The notes under the pieces were generated by a model. That model searched no databases, was not told where the DNA came from, and worked only from the letters and a program-made list of their open reading frames with translations. A stretch of DNA of 64,000 nt, taken from JASGDC01 sp047606545 (GTDB lineage: Bacteria > Actinomycetota > Actinomycetes > Actinomycetales > Micrococcaceae). Made by a program: the position numbers and the translations under genes. The stretch covers positions 1 to 64,000 of the forward strand of contig JASGEI010000016.1 of the NCBI GenBank assembly GCA_047606545.1, read 5' to 3'. Shown here piece after piece: positions 1 to 8,681 of the stretch (position 1 is its first letter; each line of letters begins with the position of its first letter).

Positions 1-96
1 AGAACCAACCGTAGAACCAACCGTAGAACCAACCGTAGAACCAACCGTAGAACCAACCGTAGAACCAACCGTAGAACCAACCGTAGAACCAACCGT
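1..96. repeat. 12-bp tandem repeat, eight copies
   Basis: The unit AGAACCAACCGT is repeated eight times without a visible mismatch and continues off the left edge. The unit length is a multiple of three, so copy-number change would keep the EPTV reading frame. Confidence 0.95.
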
Positions 97-112
97 AGAG
101 TCAACTCAATAG
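2..112 (+). CDS. C-terminal end of a protein with an EPTV repeat tail (partial)
   Basis: Only the last 36 codons lie in the window. The frame starting at base 2 is open and reads eight tandem copies of Glu-Pro-Thr-Val, then Glu-Ser-Thr-Gln and a TAG stop at 110-112. The other two plus frames either hit TAG in every 12-bp unit or give a charged RTNR repeat, so the EPTV frame is the most protein-like. Acidic, proline-rich tails of this kind occur as disordered linkers on cell-envelope or division proteins, but the function cannot be told without the upstream part. It converges with the next gene. Confidence 0.55.
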   Translation, partial: EPTVEPTVEPTVEPTVEPTVEPTVEPTVEPTVESTQ

Positions 113-167
113 TCTATAGAAAGATGAAGACCTTATAGTTGGCGTTAAAAGAAAATTATTTGTCTGT

Positions 168-213
168 TATATGCAAGGTAGCAGTTCTATTTAAGACTGT
201 TACCTTGCATATA
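168..213. terminator. Inverted repeat between convergent genes, probable terminator
   Basis: Arms at 168-185 and 196-213 pair over 18 positions with one G-T, around a 10-nt loop that holds the stop codon of the minus-strand gene. On the minus strand the hairpin is followed by a T-rich stretch. It could serve both converging genes. Confidence 0.6.
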
Positions 214-891
214 AAATAAAGCCATCTTATAAAAGTATTCCTGTGCTGGTCTTAACCAAAGTGGAATCCAACTAAATATTGCTATAGCACCCATCAGGAC
301 TTGAACGCCCATCTCTATAGGAGCTGTCGAAAATTGAGATATCGCTGTAAAAATTGAAATTACTTGGAAAATTGAAACCAACGTTACAATAATTCTTGCC
401 CAATTCTTCCCTTGGTGCATTCGGTAGCCTATGAATAAAAATAATAGAAATAGCAGTAGATTCACTATAATGAAAATGGGCTTAAACATGGTAGTCGCCT
501 GAGTAATTTGCTCTTGCGTAAGGTTATTTTCTTTAGCTAATTGCTGAATTGTCCCATTTTGCTGACTCTGGATAGTGCCAGAATTTTGCAAACTCAAAAT
601 TAACGAGGCCACTGAAAGTAACTGCCAAACAATCCAAGCCCACCAAGCATAAGTAACCATTTTAGGTGGATTAACTTTTTCCTTTACTTTAGGCGGGATT
701 AATTCTTGCGGAATAGTAAAACTAGGAGTCTGCGCTGACGAACTCTTTGGCATCAAATCTAAATCAATAACACCAAATTGCTGTTCCTTAGCCTGATTAG
801 TGCTTGCTTTTTGATTTCGTGAACGCTCAAATTCTTCTAATTCTTCGCCCTCAAGTCGCACTCCAAACTGTGGTTTATTATCTCTAGTCAT
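187..891 (-). CDS. Predicted four-helix membrane protein, function unknown
   Basis: A protein of about 234 residues from the chosen start. The first ~85 residues are polar and probably disordered. Then come hydrophobic segments near residues 90-105, 145-165, 172-195 and 200-220, with the conserved-looking R-M-H-Q-G-K-N-W-A-R turn between helices 2 and 3. I chose the ATG at 889-891 because an AGAAGGA ribosome site sits just upstream; an ATG six codons earlier has none. This type of protein is widespread in actinobacteria without a defined role. It is divergent from the histidine phosphatase gene. Confidence 0.75.
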   Translation of the reverse strand: MTRDNKPQFGVRLEGEELEEFERSRNQKASTNQAKEQQFGVIDLDLMPKSSSAQTPSFTIPQELIPPKVKEKVNPPKMVTYAWWAWIVWQLLSVASLILSLQNSGTIQSQQNGTIQQLAKENNLTQEQITQATTMFKPIFIIVNLLLFLLFLFIGYRMHQGKNWARIIVTLVSIFQVISIFTAISQFSTAPIEMGVQVLMGAIAIFSWIPLWLRPAQEYFYKMALFYMQGNSLK

Positions 892-981
892 TATTCCTTC
901 TACTAGCATTTTATAGTTTCTATCCAGCTTAAAACAAAAAGCAAGCTAAATAAAGACTTTATAGCCTAACTGCAACTTATC

Positions 982-1046
982 AATTCCTGTAGTATCAGCC
1001 ATTTCTCATGGTTATTCAATATTTTTTAGTAAAAACTACAGGAATT
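982..1046. promoter_or_regulatory. Long inverted repeat in a divergent intergenic region
   Basis: AATTCCTGTAGT at 982-993 is perfectly repeated in inverse orientation at 1035-1046, with 41 nt between. It lies upstream of both divergent genes, 28 nt before the phosphatase start. It could be a pair of operator half-sites or an RNA stem; nothing in the sequence decides which. Confidence 0.5.
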
Positions 1047-1074
1047 CGTATTAGTATTGTGTGAAAATAAAACT

Positions 1075-1710
1075 ATGACTGAAACAATAGTGCACTTATT
1101 ACGACATGGTGAAGTAGATAATCCTAACAATATCCTTTATGGTAGACTTCCGGGTTTCCATCTTAGTGAATTAGGAAATGAGATGGCTCAACTAGTTTAT
1201 GATAACTTCCTTGCAGGTCGTGATGTTAGTTACCTTGCTAGTTCACCTTTAGAACGTACCCTAGAAACTGCAGCACCTGCTGCAAAAGGTTTTGCTTTAG
1301 AAGTGCATAAAGATGATCGACTCATTGAGGGGCATAACGAGTTTGAAGGACAAAAAGTTAATAAAAAGACTTTCACAAACAGAAAAAACTTAAGATACTT
1401 ACATAACCCATTCAAACCTTCTTGGGGCGAAAGCTACAAAGATATAGTTACCCGTATGCAAGTCGCTATTGAAACAGCAGCAAAAAAAGCTGAAGGTCAT
1501 GAAGCATTACTAGTATCCCACCAACTGCCTATCTGGATGGCAAGGCAATCAGCCGAAAATAAACGCTTAATTCATAACCCTAAAAACCGCCAATGTACCC
1601 TAGCTTCAGTAACTAGCTTCGCGTTTAAAGACGGCAAAATAGTAAAAGTAGAATACTGTGAACCAGCTAAAAAACTACTTGCCAATGCTAAGACACTGCC
1701 TGGAGCTTAG
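1075..1710 (+). CDS. Histidine phosphatase family protein (phosphoglycerate mutase-like)
   Basis: A 211-residue member of the histidine phosphatase superfamily. The phospho-accepting RHG motif is near the N-terminus (LLRHGEV), followed by SSPLERTLETA, the usual second arginine region, and VSHQLPIW near residue 150, which carries the second catalytic histidine. In actinobacteria such proteins are often annotated as phosphoglycerate mutases, but they are usually broad or unknown phosphatases. The ATG at 1075 matches the family N-terminus (MTETIVHLLRHGE); a TTG six codons earlier is the alternative. No good ribosome site is visible. Confidence 0.85.
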   Translation: MTETIVHLLRHGEVDNPNNILYGRLPGFHLSELGNEMAQLVYDNFLAGRDVSYLASSPLERTLETAAPAAKGFALEVHKDDRLIEGHNEFEGQKVNKKTFTNRKNLRYLHNPFKPSWGESYKDIVTRMQVAIETAAKKAEGHEALLVSHQLPIWMARQSAENKRLIHNPKNRQCTLASVTSFAFKDGKIVKVEYCEPAKKLLANAKTLPGA

Positions 1711-1731
1711 CAATTATTTCTTAACGATACC

Positions 1732-2286
1732 TTATTTAACAGTTCTATTAGTTATAGGATTCAACAACTTAGCATAAACTGGCTCATAGAACTTGCTAAC
1801 AAGATACCAAGCTAGATATGTAGAAGCTACTCCTAGCAATGCGCCTACAATTACATCAGATAAATAATGAACGCCTAGATAAGTTCGACTCCACATCATA
1901 ACTAGTACTAACAATATTCCAGCAACCTGCACCCACACCTTACGGAAAATTAAAATACAAACTGTTACAAAACAAGCAACTCCTCCAGAATGTCCTGAAG
2001 GGAATGAATAACCTTGTACTTGCACTAACCAATCATTTTGAGGTGGACGAGCACGTTGTACTAGGTGCTTAATTAAGGTGGTAAGAACTATCCAAATTCC
2101 AGCGGAACCTGCAATAAAAGTTGCAACTCGAAAACTACGTTGATAAGCAAAAAAAGCAATCATAATTGCAAAAATTAAACACCAAGCTACTGGATTGAGT
2201 ATATTAAATACTTCCGCGATGACCGTACGGAACGAATTCCTATCTGAAATCATCGAGTTGAGCCAGAGATTGTCAATAGCAGTCAT
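1732..2286 (-). CDS. PAP2-family membrane phosphatase
   Basis: A 184-residue PAP2 (type 2 phosphatidic acid phosphatase) family protein with about five membrane helices. All three motifs are present: KHLVQRARPP (C1, Lys and Arg-Pro), PSGHSG (C2, catalytic His) and SRTYLGVHYLSDV (C3, Arg, His and Asp). Family members dephosphorylate lipid phosphates or undecaprenyl diphosphate on the outer face of the membrane; the substrate here is not known. It starts within a TAATG overlap with the stop of the preceding PLDc_N gene, so the two are translationally coupled. Confidence 0.85.
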   Translation of the reverse strand: MTAIDNLWLNSMISDRNSFRTVIAEVFNILNPVAWCLIFAIMIAFFAYQRSFRVATFIAGSAGIWIVLTTLIKHLVQRARPPQNDWLVQVQGYSFPSGHSGGVACFVTVCILIFRKVWVQVAGILLVLVMMWSRTYLGVHYLSDVIVGALLGVASTYLAWYLVSKFYEPVYAKLLNPITNRTVK

Positions 2287-2564
2287 TAATTACCGTCATC
2301 CTTCTTACGTTTGCGTAGTTCTTGGTCAATCTTAATATTATTTAAAAAATTTTCATCATCATCTGGAGCTATCCCACGTTCTATTGCTTTAGCTGACGGT
2401 CTACCAGCTATTGTCCATAATACGGGGCCAGCAACTGGCACAATTAACATGAAAAACCATGCTACTTTACCAAAAGTACGCACTTGTGTTTTTTCGCTAA
2501 GTGCCCAGTCAACCACTGCTGCTACAAATAACAGCACGATTCCCAACAATACAATTCTAGTCAT
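2286..2564 (-). CDS. PLDc_N-domain small membrane protein
   Basis: A 92-residue protein with two membrane helices (residues 4-20 and 33-52) matching the PLDc_N family, the N-terminal membrane part of cardiolipin synthases found here as a free protein. The C-terminal 35 residues are highly charged. In actinobacteria a PLDc_N protein often accompanies menA, as here (menA ends the next minus-strand unit upstream). Function unknown. The stop overlaps the start of the PAP2 gene by one base. Confidence 0.8.
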   Translation of the reverse strand: MTRIVLLGIVLLFVAAVVDWALSEKTQVRTFGKVAWFFMLIVPVAGPVLWTIAGRPSAKAIERGIAPDDDENFLNNIKIDQELRKRKKDDGN

Positions 2565-2610
2565 ACTATAAAGGGTACTTTATCTATTTGTGTAAGTACA
2601 CAATACTAAC

Positions 2611-3492
2611 TCAATTCAAAGCAAGCCCTAAGGTAACTAGCAAAGAATATGCAACACTTACGAACCCTGTTAATTTTAAAACTGGAATTAAGTCCAAACC
2701 TTTTGCTTGATTTAACACAATTTTACAAGGTTGATAAGCCAAAACAATTGATAGGTAACTAAGTGCTAACCACGGGGTATCAATTATAACGAAGATAGTA
2801 ATAAGTAGATACGGGATTATCATCATAGCTAAATACATGATCCTAGTATTATCTTCACCGAGCCTGACAGCTAAGGTATTTTTCCCGACTTCAGCATCAG
2901 TAGGAATATCTCGCAAATTGTTAGCCACTAATACAGCACAGGCAAATAAACCAATACTTATTGCTAGAACTACCCCAAGCTCATTAATTCGGTAGCTTTG
3001 CACATATTGAGTACCTAACGTAGCTACCAAACCAAAGAATACAAAAACGAAAATCTCACCAAGACCAAGGTATCCATAAGGTTTTTTACCACCTGTATAA
3101 CCCCAAGCTGCAGCAATAGAAATAACCCCCACTATTAGCATCCACCAAGTTCCAGAAATTACAACTAGTATTATCCCCAATAAGCCAGCTAACGCAAAGG
3201 AAATATACATTGCACACTTTACTTGTTCAGGTTTTGCGATACCAGAGCCAGTTAATCGCAGTGGTCCCACTCGATTATCATCTGTACCTTTAATTCCGTC
3301 AGAATAATCATTAGCGTAGTTAACACCTACTTGTAACAACAATGCAACAAATAAGCATAGGAGTGCTCTGTCTAGCTGAAAACTTCCTTGTTCATAAGCG
3401 AGAGCACTACCGGCGATTACTGGAGCAAGTGAGAGTGGAATAGTCCGAAGTCTTGCACCTTCAATCCATTGAGCAATTGTTGGTTGTGACAT
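2611..3492 (-). CDS. menA: 1,4-dihydroxy-2-naphthoate polyprenyltransferase
   Basis: A 293-residue UbiA-family membrane prenyltransferase. It attaches the polyprenyl chain to 1,4-dihydroxy-2-naphthoate, giving demethylmenaquinone. The two Asp-rich motifs for Mg-prenyl diphosphate are visible: NYANDYSDGIKGTDD near residue 60 and NNLRDIPTDAEVGK near residue 190, spread over eight to nine membrane helices. It follows menE by 4 bp on the same strand, and menB is next upstream, so the menaquinone assignment is well supported by context. Confidence 0.95.
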   Translation of the reverse strand: MSQPTIAQWIEGARLRTIPLSLAPVIAGSALAYEQGSFQLDRALLCLFVALLLQVGVNYANDYSDGIKGTDDNRVGPLRLTGSGIAKPEQVKCAMYISFALAGLLGIILVVISGTWWMLIVGVISIAAAWGYTGGKKPYGYLGLGEIFVFVFFGLVATLGTQYVQSYRINELGVVLAISIGLFACAVLVANNLRDIPTDAEVGKNTLAVRLGEDNTRIMYLAMMIIPYLLITIFVIIDTPWLALSYLSIVLAYQPCKIVLNQAKGLDLIPVLKLTGFVSVAYSLLVTLGLALN

Positions 3493-3496
3493 AACT

Positions 3497-4576
3497 CTAA
3501 GTGTAACTCTCTAATAATTTTTGTCTATCTGGCTTACCAGAAGCAAGATAAGGTATCTTAGGAACTTTAATAATATCTTTTGGCACTGCAGCTTTAGCTA
3601 ATACCTGTGTTTTTGCTTTTATTTCAGTAACATCAGCCTCACCCACCACAAAAGCTACTAACTTTTGCCCCCATTCATTGTCTGTAATGCCAATCACGAA
3701 ACTTTCTTTGACATTTGGTAATTCTTGGATTTTCTCAGCAACTTTATGGGCAGAAACTTTAACTCCACCAGTAATAATTACATCATCAGCACGACCAAGT
3801 ACTTCAAGGATACCGTCTTCAGCAAGTTCGCCTTTATCACCGGTAATGAATTTATTACCCAAGCCATTAGCAAGCATCACTCCAGCAAGCGAGATTCTAC
3901 CATCAGGTTCAATAGCTACTTCAACATTCTTCAACGGCTTACCATTGTAAATACAACCACCACAACTTTCAGTCATTCCGTAAGTTTGAATAATTTTGAT
4001 ACCTTGTCTTATCGCCTCTGATTTTAATTCTTGCCACATCGGAGCACCACCAATCAACACTGCATCAAAGGTCTTAAGGGCTACTTTACCTTCTCGATCC
4101 GCAAGCAATCTTGCTAATTGAGTAGGCACCAACGAAACTCGGCGATGTGATTTATTATCTGGTAACTGAGTAGTAGCTTTAACAAAATCCTCCGCATTAA
4201 AATGCGTTAAATTAGGTAGTACTGCTAATTCTGCTTTTGAAAGAAAAGCTCGAATTAATACTTGTAATCCTGCAATGCGATTAGGAGCTAAAGCTAAAAG
4301 CCATTGCACTTTAGCTGGATTTCCAAAATACTCTTCCACCATTTGATGAGAAGCAACTAAGGCTTCCTTACTAATTTCTATTTGTTTTGCTTTCCCGGTG
4401 CTCCCAGAAGTATTTAATACCACTGCTGTATCTGTTGACACCTTGCCAGTTGCAGTAATCAGAGGGTCAAGCGTCGGATAAATAGCTAATTTTCCAGAAA
4501 AAACTTCAGTTAAAGTAGACTTAACCGCTACCCAGTCGAAGCCAGATCCAAGATAAAGTGGTTTTTTTGCTAACAA
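3497..4576 (-). CDS. menE: o-succinylbenzoate--CoA ligase
   Basis: AMP-forming ligase that activates o-succinylbenzoate with CoA. Motifs are LNTSGSTGKAKQIEIS (P-loop-like), TYGMTESCGG, GRADDVIITGGVKVS (hinge) and SGKPDRQKL with the catalytic lysine. I chose a TTG start at 4574-4576 because an AGGAG ribosome site lies 4 nt upstream, overlapping the menB stop. The longer ATG start at 4618 would overlap menB by 35 bp and has no ribosome site. The protein is then about 359 residues, short for the superfamily but usual for actinobacterial MenE. Confidence 0.92.
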   Translation of the reverse strand: MLAKKPLYLGSGFDWVAVKSTLTEVFSGKLAIYPTLDPLITATGKVSTDTAVVLNTSGSTGKAKQIEISKEALVASHQMVEEYFGNPAKVQWLLALAPNRIAGLQVLIRAFLSKAELAVLPNLTHFNAEDFVKATTQLPDNKSHRRVSLVPTQLARLLADREGKVALKTFDAVLIGGAPMWQELKSEAIRQGIKIIQTYGMTESCGGCIYNGKPLKNVEVAIEPDGRISLAGVMLANGLGNKFITGDKGELAEDGILEVLGRADDVIITGGVKVSAHKVAEKIQELPNVKESFVIGITDNEWGQKLVAFVVGEADVTEIKAKTQVLAKAAVPKDIIKVPKIPYLASGKPDRQKLLESYT

Positions 4577-4583
4577 AATACTC

Positions 4584-5498
4584 CTAGTAATACCAAGGGA
4601 ACTGTGACCAATCGGCATCCCGTTTTTCTAAGAAAGCGTTTTTACCTTCTGCTGCTTCATCTGTCATATAAGCCAAACGAGTAGCTTCACCAGCAAATAC
4701 TTGTTGTCCTGCAATTCCATCATCAGGTAAGTTGAAAGCAAACTTCAACATTCGAATTGCTTGTGGAGACTGAGCGTTAATATGCGCTGCATACTCTAAT
4801 GCTTTTTCCTCAAGTTCTGCATGAGGTACCACATCATTAACTGCACCCATTTCATACATTCGTTGTGCAGAGTATGTCTTGGCTAGGAAAAAGATTTCAC
4901 GGGCAAACTTCTGACCCACTTGCCGTGCTAATAATGCTGAACCATAGCCTGCATCAAAAGAGCCTACAGTAGCATCCGTTTGTTTAAATTTGCCATACTC
5001 TTTGGAGGCAATTGTTAAATCAGCGACTACATGCAAGCTATGTCCGCCACCTGCAGCCCATCCGGATACTGCCGCTATTACCACTTTTGGCATAGTACGA
5101 ATTAAACGCTGCACCTCTAAAATATGTAACCGAGCTAGTTTTGCTTTATCAATTTCATCCTTACCTTCGTATTGATACCCTGCCTTACCGCGGACTCGTT
5201 GATCTCCTCCTGAACAAAAAGCCCAACCGCTATCTTTTTTACTTGGACCATTACCAGTTAAGATAACTACTCCCACATTGGAAGTCATTCGAGCATGATC
5301 TAAGACTCGATAAAGTTCATCGACAGTATGTGGGCGGAAAGCATTACGCACTTCAGGGCGGTCAAAAGCAATGCGGACTGTTGGCTGATCTTTACCATCT
5401 TTTATCTGCCGGTGATAAGTAATATCTGTTAAATCCGTAAAGCCTTCAACTTCACGCCAGATTTTTTCATCAAATAACTCTGATACGAATTTTGTCAT
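4584..5498 (-). CDS. menB: 1,4-dihydroxy-2-naphthoyl-CoA synthase
   Basis: Crotonase-fold enzyme (304 residues) that closes the second naphthoate ring from o-succinylbenzoyl-CoA. MenB-type signatures are SGWAAGGGHSLHVVADLT (oxyanion loop) and TDATVGSFDAGYGSALLARQVG, which separate it from ordinary enoyl-CoA hydratases; the C-terminus ends in WSQFPWYY. It heads the menB-menE-menA unit. A TAGAAT -10 box at 5506-5511 lies only 7 nt before the ATG with no room for a ribosome site, so the transcript is probably leaderless. Confidence 0.96.
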   Translation of the reverse strand: MTKFVSELFDEKIWREVEGFTDLTDITYHRQIKDGKDQPTVRIAFDRPEVRNAFRPHTVDELYRVLDHARMTSNVGVVILTGNGPSKKDSGWAFCSGGDQRVRGKAGYQYEGKDEIDKAKLARLHILEVQRLIRTMPKVVIAAVSGWAAGGGHSLHVVADLTIASKEYGKFKQTDATVGSFDAGYGSALLARQVGQKFAREIFFLAKTYSAQRMYEMGAVNDVVPHAELEEKALEYAAHINAQSPQAIRMLKFAFNLPDDGIAGQQVFAGEATRLAYMTDEAAEGKNAFLEKRDADWSQFPWYY

Positions 5499-5566
5499 AC
5501 TATCAATTCTACGACAGTTCAGTAATTACATTGAGTTCCATTCCCAAAATAGTAGACTGTATAACG

Positions 5567-6784
5567 ATGCAAGAAGAAAAATTCAGCCTTAAAAAGATCG
5601 CAGTCCCAGCTTTTGGTCCCTCAATTTTATTTGGGGCAGCTGAAGGTGCTATTTACCCAGTAATTCCAACGACATCTACTAACTTAGGTGCATCACTGGC
5701 TCTAGCTTCATTAATAGTTTCAATTATTGGAATTGGTTCGCTTCTTGCAAATGTACCAGCCAGTTTATTTACGTTTAAATATGGGGAAAAGAAAGCAATT
5801 ATTGTCGCGTCTATAATAAGCGCTATTGCAATGGTACTTTTCTTATCGGTAAAAAATCTTCTAGTATTTATTATTGCTAACTTAATGGTTGGTATTGCCC
5901 AATCCGTATTTAATTTAGCCAGACAGGCTTACTTAACTGAAGCTGTACCACCAAGTATGCGTGCTACTGCACTTTCTACACTTGGTGGTTCCATGCGTAT
6001 TGGGGTGTTTATTGGACCATTTCTAGGTGCTGCAGCTATGCACTTTTTAGGTGTTAAAGGTGCATACGTAGTAGGGCTTGTAGTTTCATTAGGCGCTGTG
6101 GTCATTGCCGTATTTTTGCCAGATTTACATGTTAAACACAAGCGTGCAGTTAATACTGAAAAGACTAGCTTTAAGTATATTTTTAAAGACAACTTAAGAG
6201 TTTTCGCTACTATTGGAATAGGAATTTTAGCAGTTAGCTCAGTACGTGCCTGCAGACAAGTAATTATTCCACTTTGGGGACACTATATAGGGTTAGATCC
6301 AAAAGTTACCTCGATTATTTATGGAGTTTCTGGTGCCATAGATATGTTGTTATTCTATCCAGCCGGAAAAGTAATGGACCGTTTTGGACGCCGTTGGGTT
6401 TCAATTCCTGCCATGCTAATTATGGCAGCTAGTTTTATTATGATACCTTTTACCCATAGTGTTGCCACACTGACAATTGCTTCACTATTACTTGGCTTTG
6501 GCAATGGAATTAGTTCTGGGCTAATAATGACACTTGGTGCAGATTATTCTCCTACTGAAGGTCGAGCCAAGTTCTTGGGTATATGGCGCTTCTTGCAAGA
6601 TACCGGGTCTAGCACTGGACCATTAATAGTTTCAAGTCTAACCGCCGCAATATCGTTAGGGGTAGGAATAAGTTCCGCTGGAGTGTTAGGACTTTTCGCT
6701 GCTGGCATGCTTGGCTATTGGACACCGATTTTAGCAAAAGAAAAAACAGCGAAGGCTAAAGCTGTTAGACAAGATAACAATTAA
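5567..6784 (+). CDS. MFS transporter
   Basis: About 405 residues with roughly twelve hydrophobic segments, in the major facilitator superfamily. The loop-8/9 motif DRFGRRWVSIP (residues ~285-295) is a clear MFS signature, and RQAYLTEAVPPSMRATAL is typical of drug-efflux type members. Substrate unknown. The ATG at 5567 was chosen over one at 5492 because the longer form would run into the divergent menB start. A TAGACT box ends 8 nt before this ATG, consistent with a leaderless mRNA. It ends in a 4-bp overlap with the convergent PAP2 gene. Confidence 0.85.
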   Translation: MQEEKFSLKKIAVPAFGPSILFGAAEGAIYPVIPTTSTNLGASLALASLIVSIIGIGSLLANVPASLFTFKYGEKKAIIVASIISAIAMVLFLSVKNLLVFIIANLMVGIAQSVFNLARQAYLTEAVPPSMRATALSTLGGSMRIGVFIGPFLGAAAMHFLGVKGAYVVGLVVSLGAVVIAVFLPDLHVKHKRAVNTEKTSFKYIFKDNLRVFATIGIGILAVSSVRACRQVIIPLWGHYIGLDPKVTSIIYGVSGAIDMLLFYPAGKVMDRFGRRWVSIPAMLIMAASFIMIPFTHSVATLTIASLLLGFGNGISSGLIMTLGADYSPTEGRAKFLGIWRFLQDTGSSTGPLIVSSLTAAISLGVGISSAGVLGLFAAGMLGYWTPILAKEKTAKAKAVRQDNN

Positions 6785-7656
6785 TCACCAGCAGTTACTT
6801 TACGTAATACTGATGCTTGCAGTAAATAACTACTAAAACCAGTTGCAATAATTGCCAATACTGTAGCTACTAAGACCATCGGAGCGCGTAGTTGACTATT
6901 CAAAATACCAAAAAATACTACTGCAGCAATAATTACTACTGCGATAACTGCCAATCCCACAATAATTTTTGCAGTAGTAAACCATTTACTTTCCCAAGGT
7001 ATCTCTACTGGCTCAAGCCCTACAAAATTAGCTATAATCAGCATAGTTACGATTGAAAAACTAGTAATTAATAAGTATGAAGCAATTACATCACTAAATC
7101 GATGGAATACTCCAATATATAAGATACTGCCCATAATAATTGCTATTACATTAGCCCAAAATCCTAATAAAGCTTTATACCGCGGTGCTGCCATAATCAA
7201 AATTGCTGAAGCTAGAGATACTAATACAGCAGTATGTGATGAAGGGAAAGTATTTGGATTATATTTATCTGAATAATGTAAGACAGTTAAAAAAAGTTGT
7301 GGACGCACAATAACATTAAATTTTAATATTCGAACTAAAAAGTTCACACCTAAAACAAAAAGACCAACAATTATACTTTGTACTATTAGTTTTGTTTTAA
7401 ATGCATAGATTCCAATACCTAACACCGTTACAAATAATTCAAAAAGTAAAAACGGAGTTAAAAATTTATGAACATGGCCATAGAAGAAATTCATATTTGA
7501 ATGCGTAGCTTTAGATATATTCTCATCTAAAACCTGCCCAGTATGAGTATAAATAGCAAAATACGTTAATAACAAGAAGCATAAAAACAATACAGTAAAC
7601 CAAAAAAATATGTACCTATAGGGTAAAACCCGATTTTGCTGCTGATATTTCTGCAT
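6781..7656 (-). CDS. PAP2-family membrane phosphatase (second copy type)
   Basis: A 291-residue membrane protein with six core helices. PAP2 motifs are KFNVIVRPQ (C1), FPSSHTAV (C2) and GVFHRFSDV (C3), although the C3 motif lacks the SR of the first PAP2 protein of this window. A C-terminal pair of extra helices (about 230-285) is unusual for the family. The likely role is removal of phosphate from a lipid phosphate or isoprenoid diphosphate at the membrane; the exact substrate cannot be inferred. It is divergent from menC. Confidence 0.8.
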   Translation of the reverse strand: MQKYQQQNRVLPYRYIFFWFTVLFLCFLLLTYFAIYTHTGQVLDENISKATHSNMNFFYGHVHKFLTPFLLFELFVTVLGIGIYAFKTKLIVQSIIVGLFVLGVNFLVRILKFNVIVRPQLFLTVLHYSDKYNPNTFPSSHTAVLVSLASAILIMAAPRYKALLGFWANVIAIIMGSILYIGVFHRFSDVIASYLLITSFSIVTMLIIANFVGLEPVEIPWESKWFTTAKIIVGLAVIAVVIIAAVVFFGILNSQLRAPMVLVATVLAIIATGFSSYLLQASVLRKVTAGD

Positions 7657-7685
7657 TCTCTTTTTATCCTTGCTAATCTCAATCT

Positions 7686-8678
7686 ATGAATAGTATTCCA
7701 GTTAGCGATGTTTTACACAACATGCACATAGTGTCATTACCAATGATTACTAAATTTAGAAATATCACAGTAAGAGAGCTAGCTCTTTGGGAGGGACCTA
7801 GTGGTTGGGCAGAGTTTGCTGCATTCACTGAATACGATGATTCAAATACGCTACCTTGGTTACAGGCTGCGTTAGAGGCAAGTCATGGTCCTAATATCTC
7901 TCCAAAACAAAGTTTCATACCTATTAACGGCACAATTCCAGCAGTAATGCCTGATGATGTGGAAAAGATTATTAAAAAATTCCCTGGAGTTACTACTTTC
8001 AAAATTAAAGTGGCACAAAAAGGTCAAACACTTAGTGATGATATCGCCAGAATTAAAGCCGTACGCCGTTTGATTCCCGATGCCACGCTTCGCATAGATG
8101 CTAACGCAGCTTGGACTTTCACTGAAGCTAAAGAGGCTTTACAGACTTTTAAAGAATTTGAACTACAGTACGCAGAACAACCAGTTCGTAATTTAATAGA
8201 TTTAAAGCACTTAAGTGAACTAGATATAATTCCTATTGCAGCTGATGAAGCTATTCGGCTAGCTGAAGATAGTCTTGAAGTAATTAAAAAAGATGCTGCT
8301 GATGTTTTAGTACTAAAAGCTGCGCCGCTTGGTGGGGTTATTAAAGTAAAACAAATAGCTAGCAAAACTGATAAACCAATCGTGATTTCTAGTGCTTTAG
8401 AAAGTTCAGTTGGCATGCATCGTGGTTTATTAGCAGCTGATTATGCTACTACAAACTGGGCCTGTGGCCTTGGTACAGTTTCATTATTTAAGCACGATAT
8501 TTGCGATGACCCACTAATCCCAATAAATGGCAAGCTTGATACCGAAGTTAGAACTCCCTCATTTAAATTACTAGAGAAGTATCGGGTAACATCAGATAAC
8601 GAAAAATGGTGGCAGGATCGAGTTGCTAGATTGTTAGCTATACATAATGAAACTATCACTGAACATGGCACAATATAA
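7686..8678 (+). CDS. menC: o-succinylbenzoate synthase
   Basis: A 330-residue enolase-superfamily dehydratase making o-succinylbenzoate from SHCHC. Catalytic features are FKIKVAQ (KxK), LRIDANAAW (Asp), YAEQPV (Glu), AADEAI (Asp) and VLKAAPLGG (second Lys), in the correct order for Mg binding and general acid-base chemistry. A TAATCT box ends 6 nt before the ATG, so translation may be leaderless. menD starts 3 nt after the stop, forming a tight pair. Confidence 0.94.
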   Translation: MNSIPVSDVLHNMHIVSLPMITKFRNITVRELALWEGPSGWAEFAAFTEYDDSNTLPWLQAALEASHGPNISPKQSFIPINGTIPAVMPDDVEKIIKKFPGVTTFKIKVAQKGQTLSDDIARIKAVRRLIPDATLRIDANAAWTFTEAKEALQTFKEFELQYAEQPVRNLIDLKHLSELDIIPIAADEAIRLAEDSLEVIKKDAADVLVLKAAPLGGVIKVKQIASKTDKPIVISSALESSVGMHRGLLAADYATTNWACGLGTVSLFKHDICDDPLIPINGKLDTEVRTPSFKLLEKYRVTSDNEKWWQDRVARLLAIHNETITEHGTI

Positions 8679-8681
8679 AGT

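Noticed and set aside
1..96. Tandem repeat as a possible CRISPR array
   Set aside because: The 12-bp units are directly joined with no spacers and form an open reading frame (EPTV); no cas genes are present.
4577..4618. ATG at 4618 as menE start
   Set aside because: It would overlap menB by 35 bp and has no ribosome site, whereas TTG at 4576 has AGGAG at good distance.
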